64,000 nt of DNA from Omphiscola glabra (lineage: Eukaryota > Mollusca > Gastropoda > Lymnaeidae). The notes under the pieces were generated by a model. That model was not told the origin of the DNA and did not search any database. It saw nothing but the letters and a program-made list of their open reading frames with translations. Location of the stretch: positions 12,367,818 to 12,431,817 of the forward strand of contig OZ024811.1 of assembly GCA_964017045.1 (NCBI GenBank), written 5' to 3'. Made by a program: the position numbers and the translations under genes. Shown here one piece after another: positions 48,501 through 58,845 of this stretch (positions are counted from its first letter, which is position 1; each line of letters begins with the position of its first letter).

Positions 48501-49226
48501 CAAATGTATTTTTAGACAATTTCATGCAAATGTTATGTGCCTTGTTTTTCTGCTTGCTCATTTTCTGAAATAATTTTAAAATTATTAAACTATTTTATAC
48601 AATTTTCTGTAATAATTTTTTAAAATTAATAAGCTATTTAAAAAAAAAATACTTAAAGAATTTAATTTTTTTTTTTTAATAGTCAAGTTTCACCCTATAT
48701 TTGTTTTGTAAATATAATAAATCTTGCTTGTATCTTTTTTTCAGAGGTTCTGGTACTCCCATCACACAGGAGCCAATGCATGAACCCATTTTTGGTCCAG
48801 CCATGTTATTTGGTGGGCAGCAAGCAAAGTGGACAGGAGATGGTTTCTCTCACAAAAATCAAGTAGGAATTTGCTGCATGAAAATGCAATAGTCATTTCA
48901 TCAAGATTTTTTCAGCGAGTAATAATACCAGCAATGACAGTAAACTGTTTCACCATGTTAGCTAGTTACAACTTAATAAACGTATCCGTAATATTATTTA
49001 TGATGGCTTTTGACAGATTAAACTGTGTATAAATGAGTTATAACACATAGTAGAGCTTCTTAAATTCTTTACTTGCCTTTGAATGCCAACAGGGCTGGTC
49101 CTTATCTTCTCTGAATCCCCAAAAATGAAAATGTCCCAAAAATAAAAAAGATTTGTTGTATACAAATGAACAGTAGCACAGTCCAAGTAAAGCTGCCAAT
49201 GTGACTTGATTTAGAGTTTATGATTG

Positions 49227-49271
<45 letters not shown>

Positions 49272-52200
49272 CTCTCTTACAGGTTGCCATGGAGTCCAGA
49301 GTTACCTTTGAAGCTTTCACTGGGGACAGGATAACCTCTCATCTACAGTTTGTCAACAATGGGACAACAGCTGTTTACTACGACTGGAAGGTTTGTGCCG
49401 TACCTGGAATCATCTGTCAAGCTAAACTCAAGCAACATATTTATTTATTCTTGTTGATACTCATCATGTCTAAGATTATTTGCATTTCTTCTAACTATAT
49501 GGTCAAATTGTTTTTAACAAAATATAACTAATCAATAAGATACTGATCCATGTAGCAAGTTGTCAATTCTTTTGGATTGGGGGGGGGGGTCTGGGGGTGG
49601 GGGTTCAATTCAATACCTTTTTTTTTTAAACAATGAACTTTATTATTATTATTATTATGTGGTCTTGAGTAGTATTGCCATTAAGTGAACCGCAGTGAGT
49701 TTAGTAGTAACCTCATGTATTATGTCAAACATCAACTTCACGCCATGCAGTTTCCATTAATGCCTTTCTATTATTCTGTTGTTACTCCTCACATTAGAAA
49801 GTTGGTAAAGATAATCCATTTGAGGTTGTGAAAAATGATGTGCAGAGATTTTACTTCAATGGTGCCCCAGGTGAGATAATCCTTTCTGTAATAATCTCTC
49901 TCCTTCAAAATCATTTATCTGTAAACATTAAATATTAAATTAGACTTGGTTACATAAATACATCATCACAAAATTTTTTTTTAAAAATGAAAAGACACTG
50001 ATAATTTTTTATTTCTCCTGTTTGAAATGTAAATAATTTTTTTGTTGTATCTCTGACCTCAGGTGTCATCTTGCCTGGCGAGACAGTAAAATTTCCTTAT
50101 GTTTTCAAATCTCCCACACCTGGGGTCTACACAGAGCAATGGACGATGGGTGAGTTATTGGATAGCTCTTTTTTAAAATAACCACTAACTTTCAAGTGTG
50201 GCCAGTTTTAATTGTTCACAATCTTTTTCTTTTACTTCAGTTGATTGTTTTGTTCCCCAGCCTGTACGAATTTACCAGCATGCTCCCCCAGTGGTTATCA
50301 AATCTAAATGATCACTACTTAAGTCAATATTGTCACTAACAGAGTTCACTGATGGCGGATCTCTACACTAGAGAAATACTTGTGTTTAAATTTGTTATAA
50401 TTGTAAAATCTTGTCTATGTTTAAATATGTATTAATTTATGTGCTGAAAATGAATGTGTACAATGTAATCAAAAACATTTCATTTTATATGGATCAATAA
50501 AAGAATCTTATCATATCTTAAAATAAATAAATGCAATACTATTAGGTCTTTCATGTTTGTTTTGGTTAAGATATTTATATCTTAAAAAAAAACTGCTGTT
50601 TCAATATCATATTTTATTTCTTTTTAAATTCTCCTATCATTTATTCCCCAGAGACACGTCCGATTCTATGTGGAGGTGCTGCCCTGCTTGTAACCTTAAG
50701 GGGAGTTGCAGTGCAAGAGGATAAATTTAAACAGCAGAGGGAAAAGTTGGAGGTATCTTATCTTGAACCTTTTGAGCAATTTTAAGACACAGACATTTAT
50801 GAGAATATGTATGTAAAATTCATGTCATTTAAAGGGTTAATTCTCATTATATAAATATTGTTGTTTTCTTACCCTGAGTGGTTTTTAAAATCATGAGAAG
50901 AGAATTTGAAACTTATTTTTTCATACAAGTATATCATAATTGTTTTGTATTTTAGGAAAAATTTAAAATCTTGACTGTATGCTAATATTCTTCAAGTCAA
51001 TAAAAAAATTAATCAAGTGAAAATAAAGAAAGAGTGTGTAATTCTTTTAATAATAATACTGATTTACAGAAAGACCTTGCTGAGAGGCAATCCAAACAGA
51101 TTGTATCAGAACTTCTGCTTGATCTCGTCAAAGGCATTAAAACTCCTGAGCGCTCACGATCACCAATTGATGCCTACATCACAGAGGAAGAAATATTTAG
51201 CCGCAATAACCCACAGGTAGATAGATAACCACTGTTTGTAATGTCCAGATTATATGGTTGTATTATAATATAAGAGGTAAATAACTTTCATTCCATAACA
51301 AAAAACCCAAAATAGGAAAACTCCTTATAGTGATTTGTTTTACTTGTTCCATCTCCATTCACCAGTTTCAGTTTGCCCATGAACTGGTCTCTCAACTAAA
51401 AGACTTGCACGGGCAACTTTTTGATGAGAATGAAAGAGTTGAAAATGTTTGGAGCTTGAGTATCGAGGACCTACATGAGGTCAGTGCAGCCAGAGTTTAT
51501 TTTAACAAAGATAATTGTTGCTCAACTTTGTCATGTGATTTAACTTTTAATTTTTTTGTTTGAAGTAATTTTTTAGACAGTTCAATGTACACCATGAAAT
51601 TATGGGTTTGTCGAGCATGGTAGTTCATTAATAATTGTTGCAATTGCTTATATAGTCCTTATTGAAAATTCCCAGTGTGGATGAACACAGAAAAAAGTCG
51701 TACGGAGTGCGCTCTTTTGAAGCAGTAGCGCCAAAGTTATGGAATATTTTACCTCCATCTTTGAGGAGTACTGACAAGGACAGAAAATTATTTAGGAAAA
51801 ATTTAAAGACTTATTTGTTTAATAGATTTGATTACACCTGAGCGCAGTGAGCATGCTAAGGTAGCATGGATACCAGCGCTATTGAAGTATCCAATCAATC
51901 AATCAATCATATTATGTTTGATTATGTGCTGTGTTTTTGAGAGATTAATTAGTTAATGAACGCTCTTCCCACGCTTGACTTGGTGACATATTTTTATGTT
52001 TATTATGAATTATTGTCTAGTCTGTTTTATGACATACATTTTAGTCGTGCACAGTCGTGAAAGGAACTTTATGGAAGAGGGTTGTGTTTTATTTCTGTTG
52101 GATAGCGAGCTGCGCTATACATGTGTTTATGGAATTTACAGTCTGTGAATTTAATTAGATATTAAAGTTGCATTAATTATGAAAAAGGGCTTGATGAATT

Positions 52201-55200
52201 AACCAATTCAATATAAACAGGAGTTAGACATGGGTGACTGCCAATCATTATACATGGAAGCACTTAGTACCACACCGCGGTTAGAAATTGTGACAATGAG
52301 TAGGAGATTTACAGTATTGTTCCAAATGATCCAAACAGTTGTATAACATTTTTTTGCAATGCTTGAAAAATTAATAAAATAACGAATAAAACAGTGAGAC
52401 AAACAGATTTTTAATGATCAGCTAAATCAACTAATCTAAGTCACAACAATAATTTTAAAAAATGGGGATTTCAATTTTCTAAAAAAAACTTGTTATTTAC
52501 TTAACACTGGATGTGTTGTCCTTTTGATTAACGGTTTATTTTTATGTGACAGCGTTAGATAAGAAAGTCAATATCAAGTGGGGTGAGCCTACATTATCTT
52601 TAGAGAATTTGAAACTGGAACCTCCAATGTCAATTACTTGCACAGCAATATGTTCATTAAAACTTCAAGAGACGATCCGATTGTGACAGCATTTTCTTCA
52701 ATGAAACCATGAAAAGAATTTCATCTGTACAAACTTTCATGCTATCTCCGATAGAGCATTATGGAGTTGGAAGATGACGACAAGAGGGATAACTTATTGC
52801 AGCAGATGAATACAATAGTTGCGAAACTGACCTGCATTCCTCCAAAACTCCTGCCTCAACAGATGTATTGCAAGGGGTAATTTCACACAATACATCAGAA
52901 CATCTCATTAACGGATCATTTTCATCAGTCACACCATTTTTGTTTTATATAGTTCTTCATGATTGAAAAAAAATAATAATAGAAGAAGTTGAATTATTTT
53001 TTTGCCTGAGATTGAGACAATGGAAATAAAACTATTTAATATGAAACTTAACAAATTGCAGTCATTCTTTGTCATTAATATTGATAAACCTCAAACTGAT
53101 GTATCATTGTTTGCCAATCACTCACCCTCATCATCACAGTTATCAACTTTTCTTGGAAGCTATTGACCGCATCGTTGGGGAATCCTTCTTGATAAGGCAC
53201 ACCATGGGCTTGCCAGTGAGGGACCAAGATGACTTTGACAAGGACGCAAGTAAGTACAAGCAAGAAGAAAATAAATATATAAACCCTTTTGAATAAGGCC
53301 AGGTAACAGGTACCTACAGCAGCTAAATAGTTGGGGTAAGTCCACTACTGCATAGAAAAATAAATTGGTACTTGGACCTTTTTACTTTAAAGTGCCATTT
53401 CCATCATATGAATTAATTTGTAAGATACCTGTATACTCACAAAGGGTTGTAAGATTTTAATAGAGTTTTAATAAAAAACAAAGTTTAAATTTCCAAATTA
53501 GTTTCAAATATTTTAGTACCAGTAGTGCATTTTTGTCATTAAATAAGTTGTAAAAATGCTTACTTGTGATTCATGAAAAATTCAGCATCATGAACAGAAT
53601 ATTTTTCATTACAAAGTAATTGGCAAGCAAGGTGAAAATAATACAGACCTAATTCATGAAGATATTGTGGTGCCACCTGCTGGTAAAGATGAGATAACTA
53701 GCTCAGAAATAGACTATTTTAATTTAACGAAATAACCCTTTTTTTCCAGTTTAATTTGTTGTCCCATTCTCTTGTATAACATTGTAAAACATAGATTTTA
53801 TATTGAGATTAAAATAAAAGTCTTTCTTTTTAGCAGATAACTTTTTTTATTTAGTGATAATTAAACTAATTTTAATGCAGTCTTCAATACATTTAACATT
53901 GAGATAAACTTTACCTTAATTTATCTTTATTTTAAGCCAAATTTCATCCACAGCTTTATTTTATAAATCATCTAATAAATTTAATACTCATTTACTAATA
54001 TTCAAGATATAGTTTTAACAACGATATTGTTATCTTGTTCTTATTATTGTAGAAAAAAAATCGGTTTGTAGACATTGCAGAAAATCTAACTACTAACATT
54101 TAAAACTAATGGTTATCTTTTTAAACAGAAAAGCTAAGACCCTGTAAGTTTTGATTCTAAGTATTCAAACATAATTTTATTGGTGATTTGGTTTTTTAAC
54201 AAAATGATATCTCTGTGGTGAATCAATTAATGTGTTAAAAAAAATAATTGTTATTAATTATATATTGTATATATATTAAGACAACATGATGTACCCCATT
54301 TTTCTTTTCAGTGTACTTGTCACTGGTCTAATTACTAAACTATTATTATTATCACATATACCCATAACATTAGATTGTGCTGCATTCCTTAAACAATTCA
54401 TCAAGTAAATAACAAAACTAAGAGGCAACATAACTTTTATGTTTACTGTTGTTTGGCATACATGTGTGTGTTTTTATTCTCTCCCCTCTACTGCTCTTCT
54501 TCTACCTCATTGCTACCAAGGCAGACCATCTGTTTCCCCCAGAGGTTTCTTAATTCACCATAAAGTTTTTAATGGAGGGTTTTCATTTGATGCCAGGATT
54601 GACTCGACTTGCAGCAAAAGTTATGTTTTTATTTTTTCCCAATTACACATTTCATATGTTTCCTAAAGATACATAAGTATAAGTGATAATGAAAACATTT
54701 GAACCCTCAGTCTTCATTCTTTGAGTGTCCTGTTTTTTGTGTGTCCATTTTTTGCCAAACATTGAGTTATCCTTTATTCCCTTTTTATTGATATAAAAAA
54801 ACAGTTAAATATTTCAATGTGTTTTATCATTCAAACTCTTTTGAGGTTGATATTGATAACAAAACATAAGACAAAAAAAGAAGCTTACAAAAAACATTAT
54901 GTTTGTAACGCTCTTAAGCTTGTCCCTCAATAATTACTTTCAGGCAGTTACCACACAAGGGGGGTAAATTAGAATTCAATTATTGTTGGCCTTATTTCAA
55001 ATTCAACAAAAATTTAAAAATTTATTTTCATTTTCTTGAATTCTCTGTTGTAAGCAGGGCCAGATATACGTATAATCTAAATAAGCTACAGATTAGGGCC
55101 TCACAATCTGCCAGCTATATATTTTTAATTTTTCTTTGACCACCTCATGTAATTTCAAACGGTAGGGTGCCTCTGGACTTTGTATAACTTAGGGCCTCAG

Positions 55201-57201
55201 CAAGTCTAAATTCAGCCCTGGTTGTAAGGAGTAGTGGGGTTATATCATATGAAAAGTTAATTATGAAAACTGCATTATTTTTTGAAGTCTAAAGATAACA
55301 TGTCACAATTTTAAAATTATTTTTATGTGGTATTATGTGAGATTCCCATTTTTTGGGAAATGAAAGTCTTCAATATAAATAGGAATACATTCCAACTAAT
55401 TATGTTGATATAGTTTTAAAAATTTATTTCGCTTAAATTTATTTAATTTTCTCTTTTAACATGACAGTCAATGATGTAAAAGTTGACTTAAAACAACTAG
55501 TTCAAATTTCAGTAACATTTTTGCAAATCTCTAACCATGAAATTGATGTGTTGACACTAGTTAAAATTGATTTCATTATCTTCATTAATAAATTGCATTT
55601 CTTAAAATGTTAATGTAAGGAACATACATAAAATAAATGTGATGGTGTAAGTCTAATGTAAAACCAAGGTGAATTCAAATAAAATTACCATAAAAAATTA
55701 CAACCATATTTCCAGTACTGACACGCTTAGGAGGAAATTTTTTATGGAAATTTTCCTTTTATCTTTAAAATCATTTGGAATAATTTAATGTTGTTTTTTT
55801 AAATTGAAAAGCAAAAATAAGAAATTCTATATTAAATTATTTTTAAAAATACCATGTAAAGTTATGAAAGAATAATGTTTAACTTTCTATTAATTTCAAT
55901 GTTTATGAGTACAATCATCATATTTTATTAGGTGGTTAAATATGCAAAGATTTTGGGAAGATGTTTGAAATAAATTTGAATCTTTTTTTTAAATGAAAGA
56001 TGATAATCGAAGAGGAAACAAAAGTAAAGGTGACACTGGGAAGGGTGCTCAAGGGAAAGCATCTGCTAAATCTGATGGCAAAGTTTCTAAAACACCTGTA
56101 AGTAGAGCAAAAGGGGTCAATGTGTCTGTTTTATTAGGAAATGTACATCTACCTTTACATGCTATGTATTATTGTGTCTTTGAATGATATGATTACATTC
56201 CTTTTATTGAAATGGTATAATTGGAAAGTTGCACGTTTTTTGGCAGAAAAACAATTTGCATTATTAAGTTACAAGAATGAGATCATAACTGCTTTAATTA
56301 AACAAGTGGTCTGAGTATCATCTCAATTTCCTTAAGCAAATGCAGCTTGTATTAGGTTTGGTAATTATCATCATTATCCTTGATAATATATTATATAAAC
56401 ACTAAAGGCTCATTCAGATTTTTTTCATCAAATTATTTTCCAAGTCACTAATAATTAATCTCTCGGAAGATTGTTATGTAGAAATCTGCACCCATCAATT
56501 TATGATTGCAGATAATTAGGTGGTCATGAGAATTCTGTATTTTTGAAGATAATAAAAATAAACGTTCTGTTCAGCTTAGTGCCATTTGCTGCATTTCTGT
56601 TATTTCAAATCATTACACAAGATTGACTATTTAATTTTATGTTTTGCAATATTGAATTATCCCAAATTCAGCTGTATTTTCCTTATGGCATACCTCAAAC
56701 AGACAGGTAAACCAGATCCTAAAGGAAAAACTCCACCATCTCCTGCGCCACCTCCTCCTAAGAAAGCAACAACACCAGTCAAAATCACCCCACCGCCACC
56801 ATCAGGAGGTCAAGCTGAAGTCATTGCAGACCAAGTTCCCGAGCAGCCCAGCACTGACAGTACGGTTGATGTGATCATTGTAGACCCAGAGATTGCTGCT
56901 GCTGAGCAGTTATACAAGGACACATTCACTATACAGGTTAGTTAAGTCTGTCTATACTGGCCTGTTGTGTATTTCTATACAGGTTGGTTGTGTCTATTTT
57001 AGGACATCAAAATTGTCCTTTATAAAATATAAGTTTATTCATTTAATAAAAATGAAATAATTGCACAAAATTAATGCCATAATTAATGTGTATAGGAAAA
57101 TGAATTATTTGCTTCTTTTTTTCTCTTTCTAGGTTTACAATATTCTGGGTGAACTGGCAGACAATATGGATTTGATATTCACAGCCTTGAGAAAGGAATG
57201 A
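33416..57201 (+). CDS. MYCBPAP: MYCBP-associated protein (MYCBPAP), complete
   Basis: Common exons: 42787-42929, 43469-43563, 44145-44200, 44388-44497, 44999-45158, 45375-45494, 45962-46025, 46769-46851, 47099-47220, 48075-48241, 48745-48862, 49283-49390, 49798-49870, 50063-50149, 50652-50752, 51070-51216, 51366-51479, 52755-52876, 53140-53249, 56000-56097, 56703-56936, 57133-57201. With first exon 33416-33503 this gives 862 residues; all phases agree. It resembles vertebrate MYCBPAP throughout. There is a DYAGYAGPRYDEKGDVIPY start, a Trp/Lys/Arg-rich NALRNWNIKMMERKRQQGY segment, and an immunoglobulin-like region (residues from VTFEAFTGDRITSHLQFVNN to ALLVTLRGVAVQED). A Pro-rich linker and a short helical C-terminus follow. 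The family binds MYCBP and belongs to the central apparatus of motile cilia and sperm tails. Introns hold several transposons, including two LINE copies and three small DNA elements. Confidence 0.9.
35083..35280. repeat. 18 bp minisatellite, about 11 copies
   Basis: Units read CTCAAATTGAGGCTACTA or CTCAAGTCAAGGCTACTA. The multiple-of-three unit opens long frames on both strands with pure Leu/Ser/Lys/Arg repeats; these are not genes. Confidence 0.9.
37757..37898 (+). CDS. MYCBPAP: MYCBPAP candidate first exon 1b
   Basis: The ATG at 37757 opens MASKRSMSVELSKPPILKQ, continuing to VVSMIRK; the donor is a strong GTGAGT after 37898. Its 142 bases end in phase 1, as needed to join 42787 (880-residue product). 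An in-frame stop upstream and the lack of a nearby acceptor argue that it is a first exon, not an internal one. Confidence 0.5.
39325..39430. mobile_element. Fragment related to GGGGGCGTCC-type inverted-repeat elements
   Basis: GGGGGCCGTCCATAAAGTAC at 39325-39344 resembles the left end of the 3028-4523 element. AAAGTACGTCACAC recurs downstream. No matching right end was identified. Confidence 0.35.
39903..40240. repeat. Irregular tandem repeat, about 20-24 bp units
   Basis: Around fifteen degenerate copies of AACTAGACTCTCCACAAAC, some interrupted by CTAACTTAATG. No coding or structural role is apparent. Confidence 0.85.
41138..41265 (-). pseudogene. Possible LINE C-terminal remnant
   Basis: The minus strand reads LRRKDLNRECQRHGKEWNEL then ERCKESKK and a stop. 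This resembles the extreme C-terminus of RTE-type LINE proteins (Trp-Arg-Arg ... His-Gly ... Trp ... Glu). It is short and isolated, so this is only a suggestion. Confidence 0.35.
42058..42148 (+). CDS. MYCBPAP: MYCBPAP candidate first exon 1c
   Basis: The ATG at 42058 opens MSAKGVAQKQQPVAPMPGRG and continues to RRMSIVASV. The donor GTAAGA follows 42148. Its 91 bases end in phase 1 and join 42787 to give QRFKKGKTDG (863-residue product). It lies only 640 bp upstream of the first common exon, and the SPIN-like element has landed in between. Confidence 0.5.
42317..42461. mobile_element. SPIN-like hAT MITE with perfect 8 bp target duplication
   Basis: ATTTAGAT at 42309-42316 is repeated exactly at 42462-42469. 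The 145 bp between begins CAGTTGTTCTCAACCTTCC and ends GAGAACCGCTG, forming hAT-type inverted ends. The internal segments ACCCTTTAATACAGTTCCTC and CATAAAATTATGTTCATTGC then TACTTCATAACTGTA match, as I remember it, the consensus of the SPIN family. That family is known from several tetrapods and from a triatomine bug and the pond snail Lymnaea. The copy is a deletion derivative with no transposase. The duplication is seen directly; the family name rests on memory. Confidence 0.85.
43604..43801. mobile_element. Mariner-like MITE, degraded
   Basis: The left end AAGGTGGCCCAAAAAATGTG and the right end, reverse complement CAGGGTTGCCCAGAAGAAGTG, form imperfect inverted repeats of a mariner style. 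TA dinucleotides lie at both flanks. About 200 bp, non-coding, in the intron after the 43469-43563 exon. Confidence 0.5.
46118..46600 (+). pseudogene. 5'-truncated LINE (CR1/L2-like) reverse-transcriptase tail, copy 1
   Basis: The frame opens LQRVQNTAACIVLWRKKSDH and runs through DLHWVPVSERIN and APKLWNSMPQSL to a stop at 46511-46513. This is the standard C-terminus of CR1/L2-like LINEs. The short 3' UTR holds a hairpin (46540-46556) and CAGCGCTATATAAATATC, and ends in an (ATCA)n tail. The frame is intact over about 130 codons, so the insertion is fairly young. It lies inside the 46026-46768 intron. Confidence 0.85.
47224..47480. repeat. Degenerate tandem repeat starting at an exon's donor
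   Basis: Copies of about 25-35 bp with core GTCAGTTTGACAGGTGTCTT begin immediately after the 47099-47220 exon. Divergence between copies is high. Confidence 0.65.
47699..48033. repeat. 22 bp minisatellite, about 15 copies
   Basis: The unit is ATGATCTAAAGCTGTTGGTG plus TC; copies are nearly identical. It ends about 40 bp before the 48075 acceptor. Confidence 0.95.
49227..49268. repeat. Poly(A) tract of 42 bases just upstream of an acceptor
   Basis: The run stops 14 bases before the 49283 exon, leaving only TTCTCTCTTACAG as its pyrimidine tract. The run could be a sequencing or assembly-sensitive homopolymer. Confidence 0.9.
50241..50501 (+). CDS. MYCBPAP: Candidate alternative terminal exon of MYCBPAP with poly(A) signal
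   Basis: The acceptor TTTACTTCAG precedes 50241. Joined in phase to the 50063-50149 exon it encodes VDCFVPQPVRIYQHAPPVVI then KSK and a TGA at 50309-50311. AATAAA follows at 50496-50501. The 554-residue product would lose the last strand of the immunoglobulin-like region and the whole C-terminal third. The canonical next exon (50652) competes for the same donor. Confidence 0.55.
51651..51909 (+). pseudogene. 5'-truncated LINE, copy 2 of the 46118-46600 family
   Basis: About 260 bp aligns with copy 1 from AATTCCCAGTGTGGATGAAC through the stop region, hairpin (51852-51868) and (ATCA)n tail. The frame is interrupted by substitutions. It lies in the intron after the 51366-51479 exon, in the same orientation as the host gene. 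Confidence 0.85.
55055..55220. mobile_element. hAT MITE with perfect 8 bp target duplication
   Basis: GTTGTAAG at 55047-55054 recurs exactly at 55221-55228. The 166 bp element starts CAGGGCCAGATATA and ends TAAATTCAGCCCTG, which are imperfect inverted ends. GGGCCTCA occurs twice inside. It lies in the 53250-55999 intron of MYCBPAP, which otherwise shows nothing recognisable. Confidence 0.8.
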
Positions 57202-58845
57202 CATCCAGGGTAGCCCACACCTTTAGTTTAAAGGATGTATTAAATTGTATGTATATTAGTTTTCCTGTGTTTTGATGTATAAATATTTAATTATTAATTT
57301 GATACCTATAAAGTCATTGCTCCAGTTTCTAAATTTTAGTAACTTGATTAAATTTTTTTTAAAAATGCAGTTAATGTAACTTTCCTGATTAGATTTCATA
57401 AGACTTATGCAAGAGAGTTTTTAACTGTTTTTATCACGTCATACAAATCTAAAAAATTCTGTAATTGTAATATAATTTTTTTATGCTTCAAACATATATA
57501 TTTAAATTTTAAAAATATTATATTAAAAAAAATGTTCACTAAATTGTGTTAATTGTAATTGTATAGCTGAAAATGAAGTGAGTGATTTCTTGATATATGC
57601 TGAACATTACATACATGAATTTATCTTGATTAAACAACTTAAGTGGTTTGAATTGAAATTACATTGTTTGTGTTTCTTCTTTGCTGTCATTGAATCGTTT
57701 TTTTCTTTGGCATAAATTAGCTTCAACTTCTGTTGTCACTGACATAGCAATTTCAGGTTTTGGTATTAATTATATGATACAAATCATTCAACATGGACTT
57801 TGGGCATAACTTGTCACATCTTTGCAGAAACAACTTTCATGAAGGGTAAAAATTAAGCCATGGGCACAACGTGACAAAAAAAAATTCAATTGATTTATTT
57901 TTTGGACATCATTTTATTACATTTTCTTTCAGTGACTAATTCTATTGTAATAAAAAAAAATGACACAAAAAGCTTTATATATAGTGTATGTGGAAATATT
58001 ACTTTCATGTTGACATCTTTACATAAGACTTTTTTGAAATTCACAATATTTATAATTTTTGTACATTCTCAACAACAAAGAATTGAACAGTTTAACCGAA
58101 ATAGCTGAATTTATATGATACTTTGTATATGAAATGCAGTTATAGTGTAACACTACAGATCAGGGCGCATATAAACAAATGGATATTTAAAATTTTAGTG
58201 AAATAAACAAAATTCTATAATCTTTTTTGAAGAGAATGTGGCATTAACAAAAATTTAAACAGAAGCAATGAGAATTTTTTTTGTATATACAATTGCCCCC
58301 TAATAGCATTTCGTTATTCATTCATAAATGGACTAACACAATTTTCAAATATTTACAAGAAAAAATCAGACACATAAGTACAGTGTTAATGCAGCAACAG
58401 TGGAGTGGATCTATGAGCCACCGGAAGCCAATTTGGTGCACCACATTTTTAGCGCCATTCATTTGATTTAAATCAACAACTGATAATAATTGGGAAGGTG
58501 GTTGGGGGTGGGTGGTTGGTGGACATTTTTGGGACCAATAATTGTCAAAACATTGGGAATTAATTAATATTTCGGACGTGAACTCTTGGCTGTGTATTTA
58601 TTTTTTGCAGTCTGCTAGTGGGACCAAATTGACTTCATAAATATAATTTTTTGACATCACCAGTTATGGTGCAAAATTCAGGTCATTGTAGTAGTAGTAG
58701 ACTACAAAATAAATTGAGTACATTCTGGCGATGTAATTAACTTCATAGACATTTAATAATAATTTACATTATAATTATTTTATGTTAAAAAAAATGTTTT
58801 TATCATTTACAAATTAACATTCTGGATCAGATCATGGGCTGACAA
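57202..58845. other. Convergent intergenic region: 3' ends of MYCBPAP and Sin3
   Basis: MYCBPAP (+) stops at 57201 and Sin3 (-) stops at 58846, so both 3' UTRs lie here. Candidate poly(A) signals are AATAAA at 58202-58207 for the plus strand, and TTTATT (minus-strand AATAAA) at 58597-58602 and 57894-57899. The two transcripts may overlap tail to tail. No other feature is seen. Confidence 0.5.
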
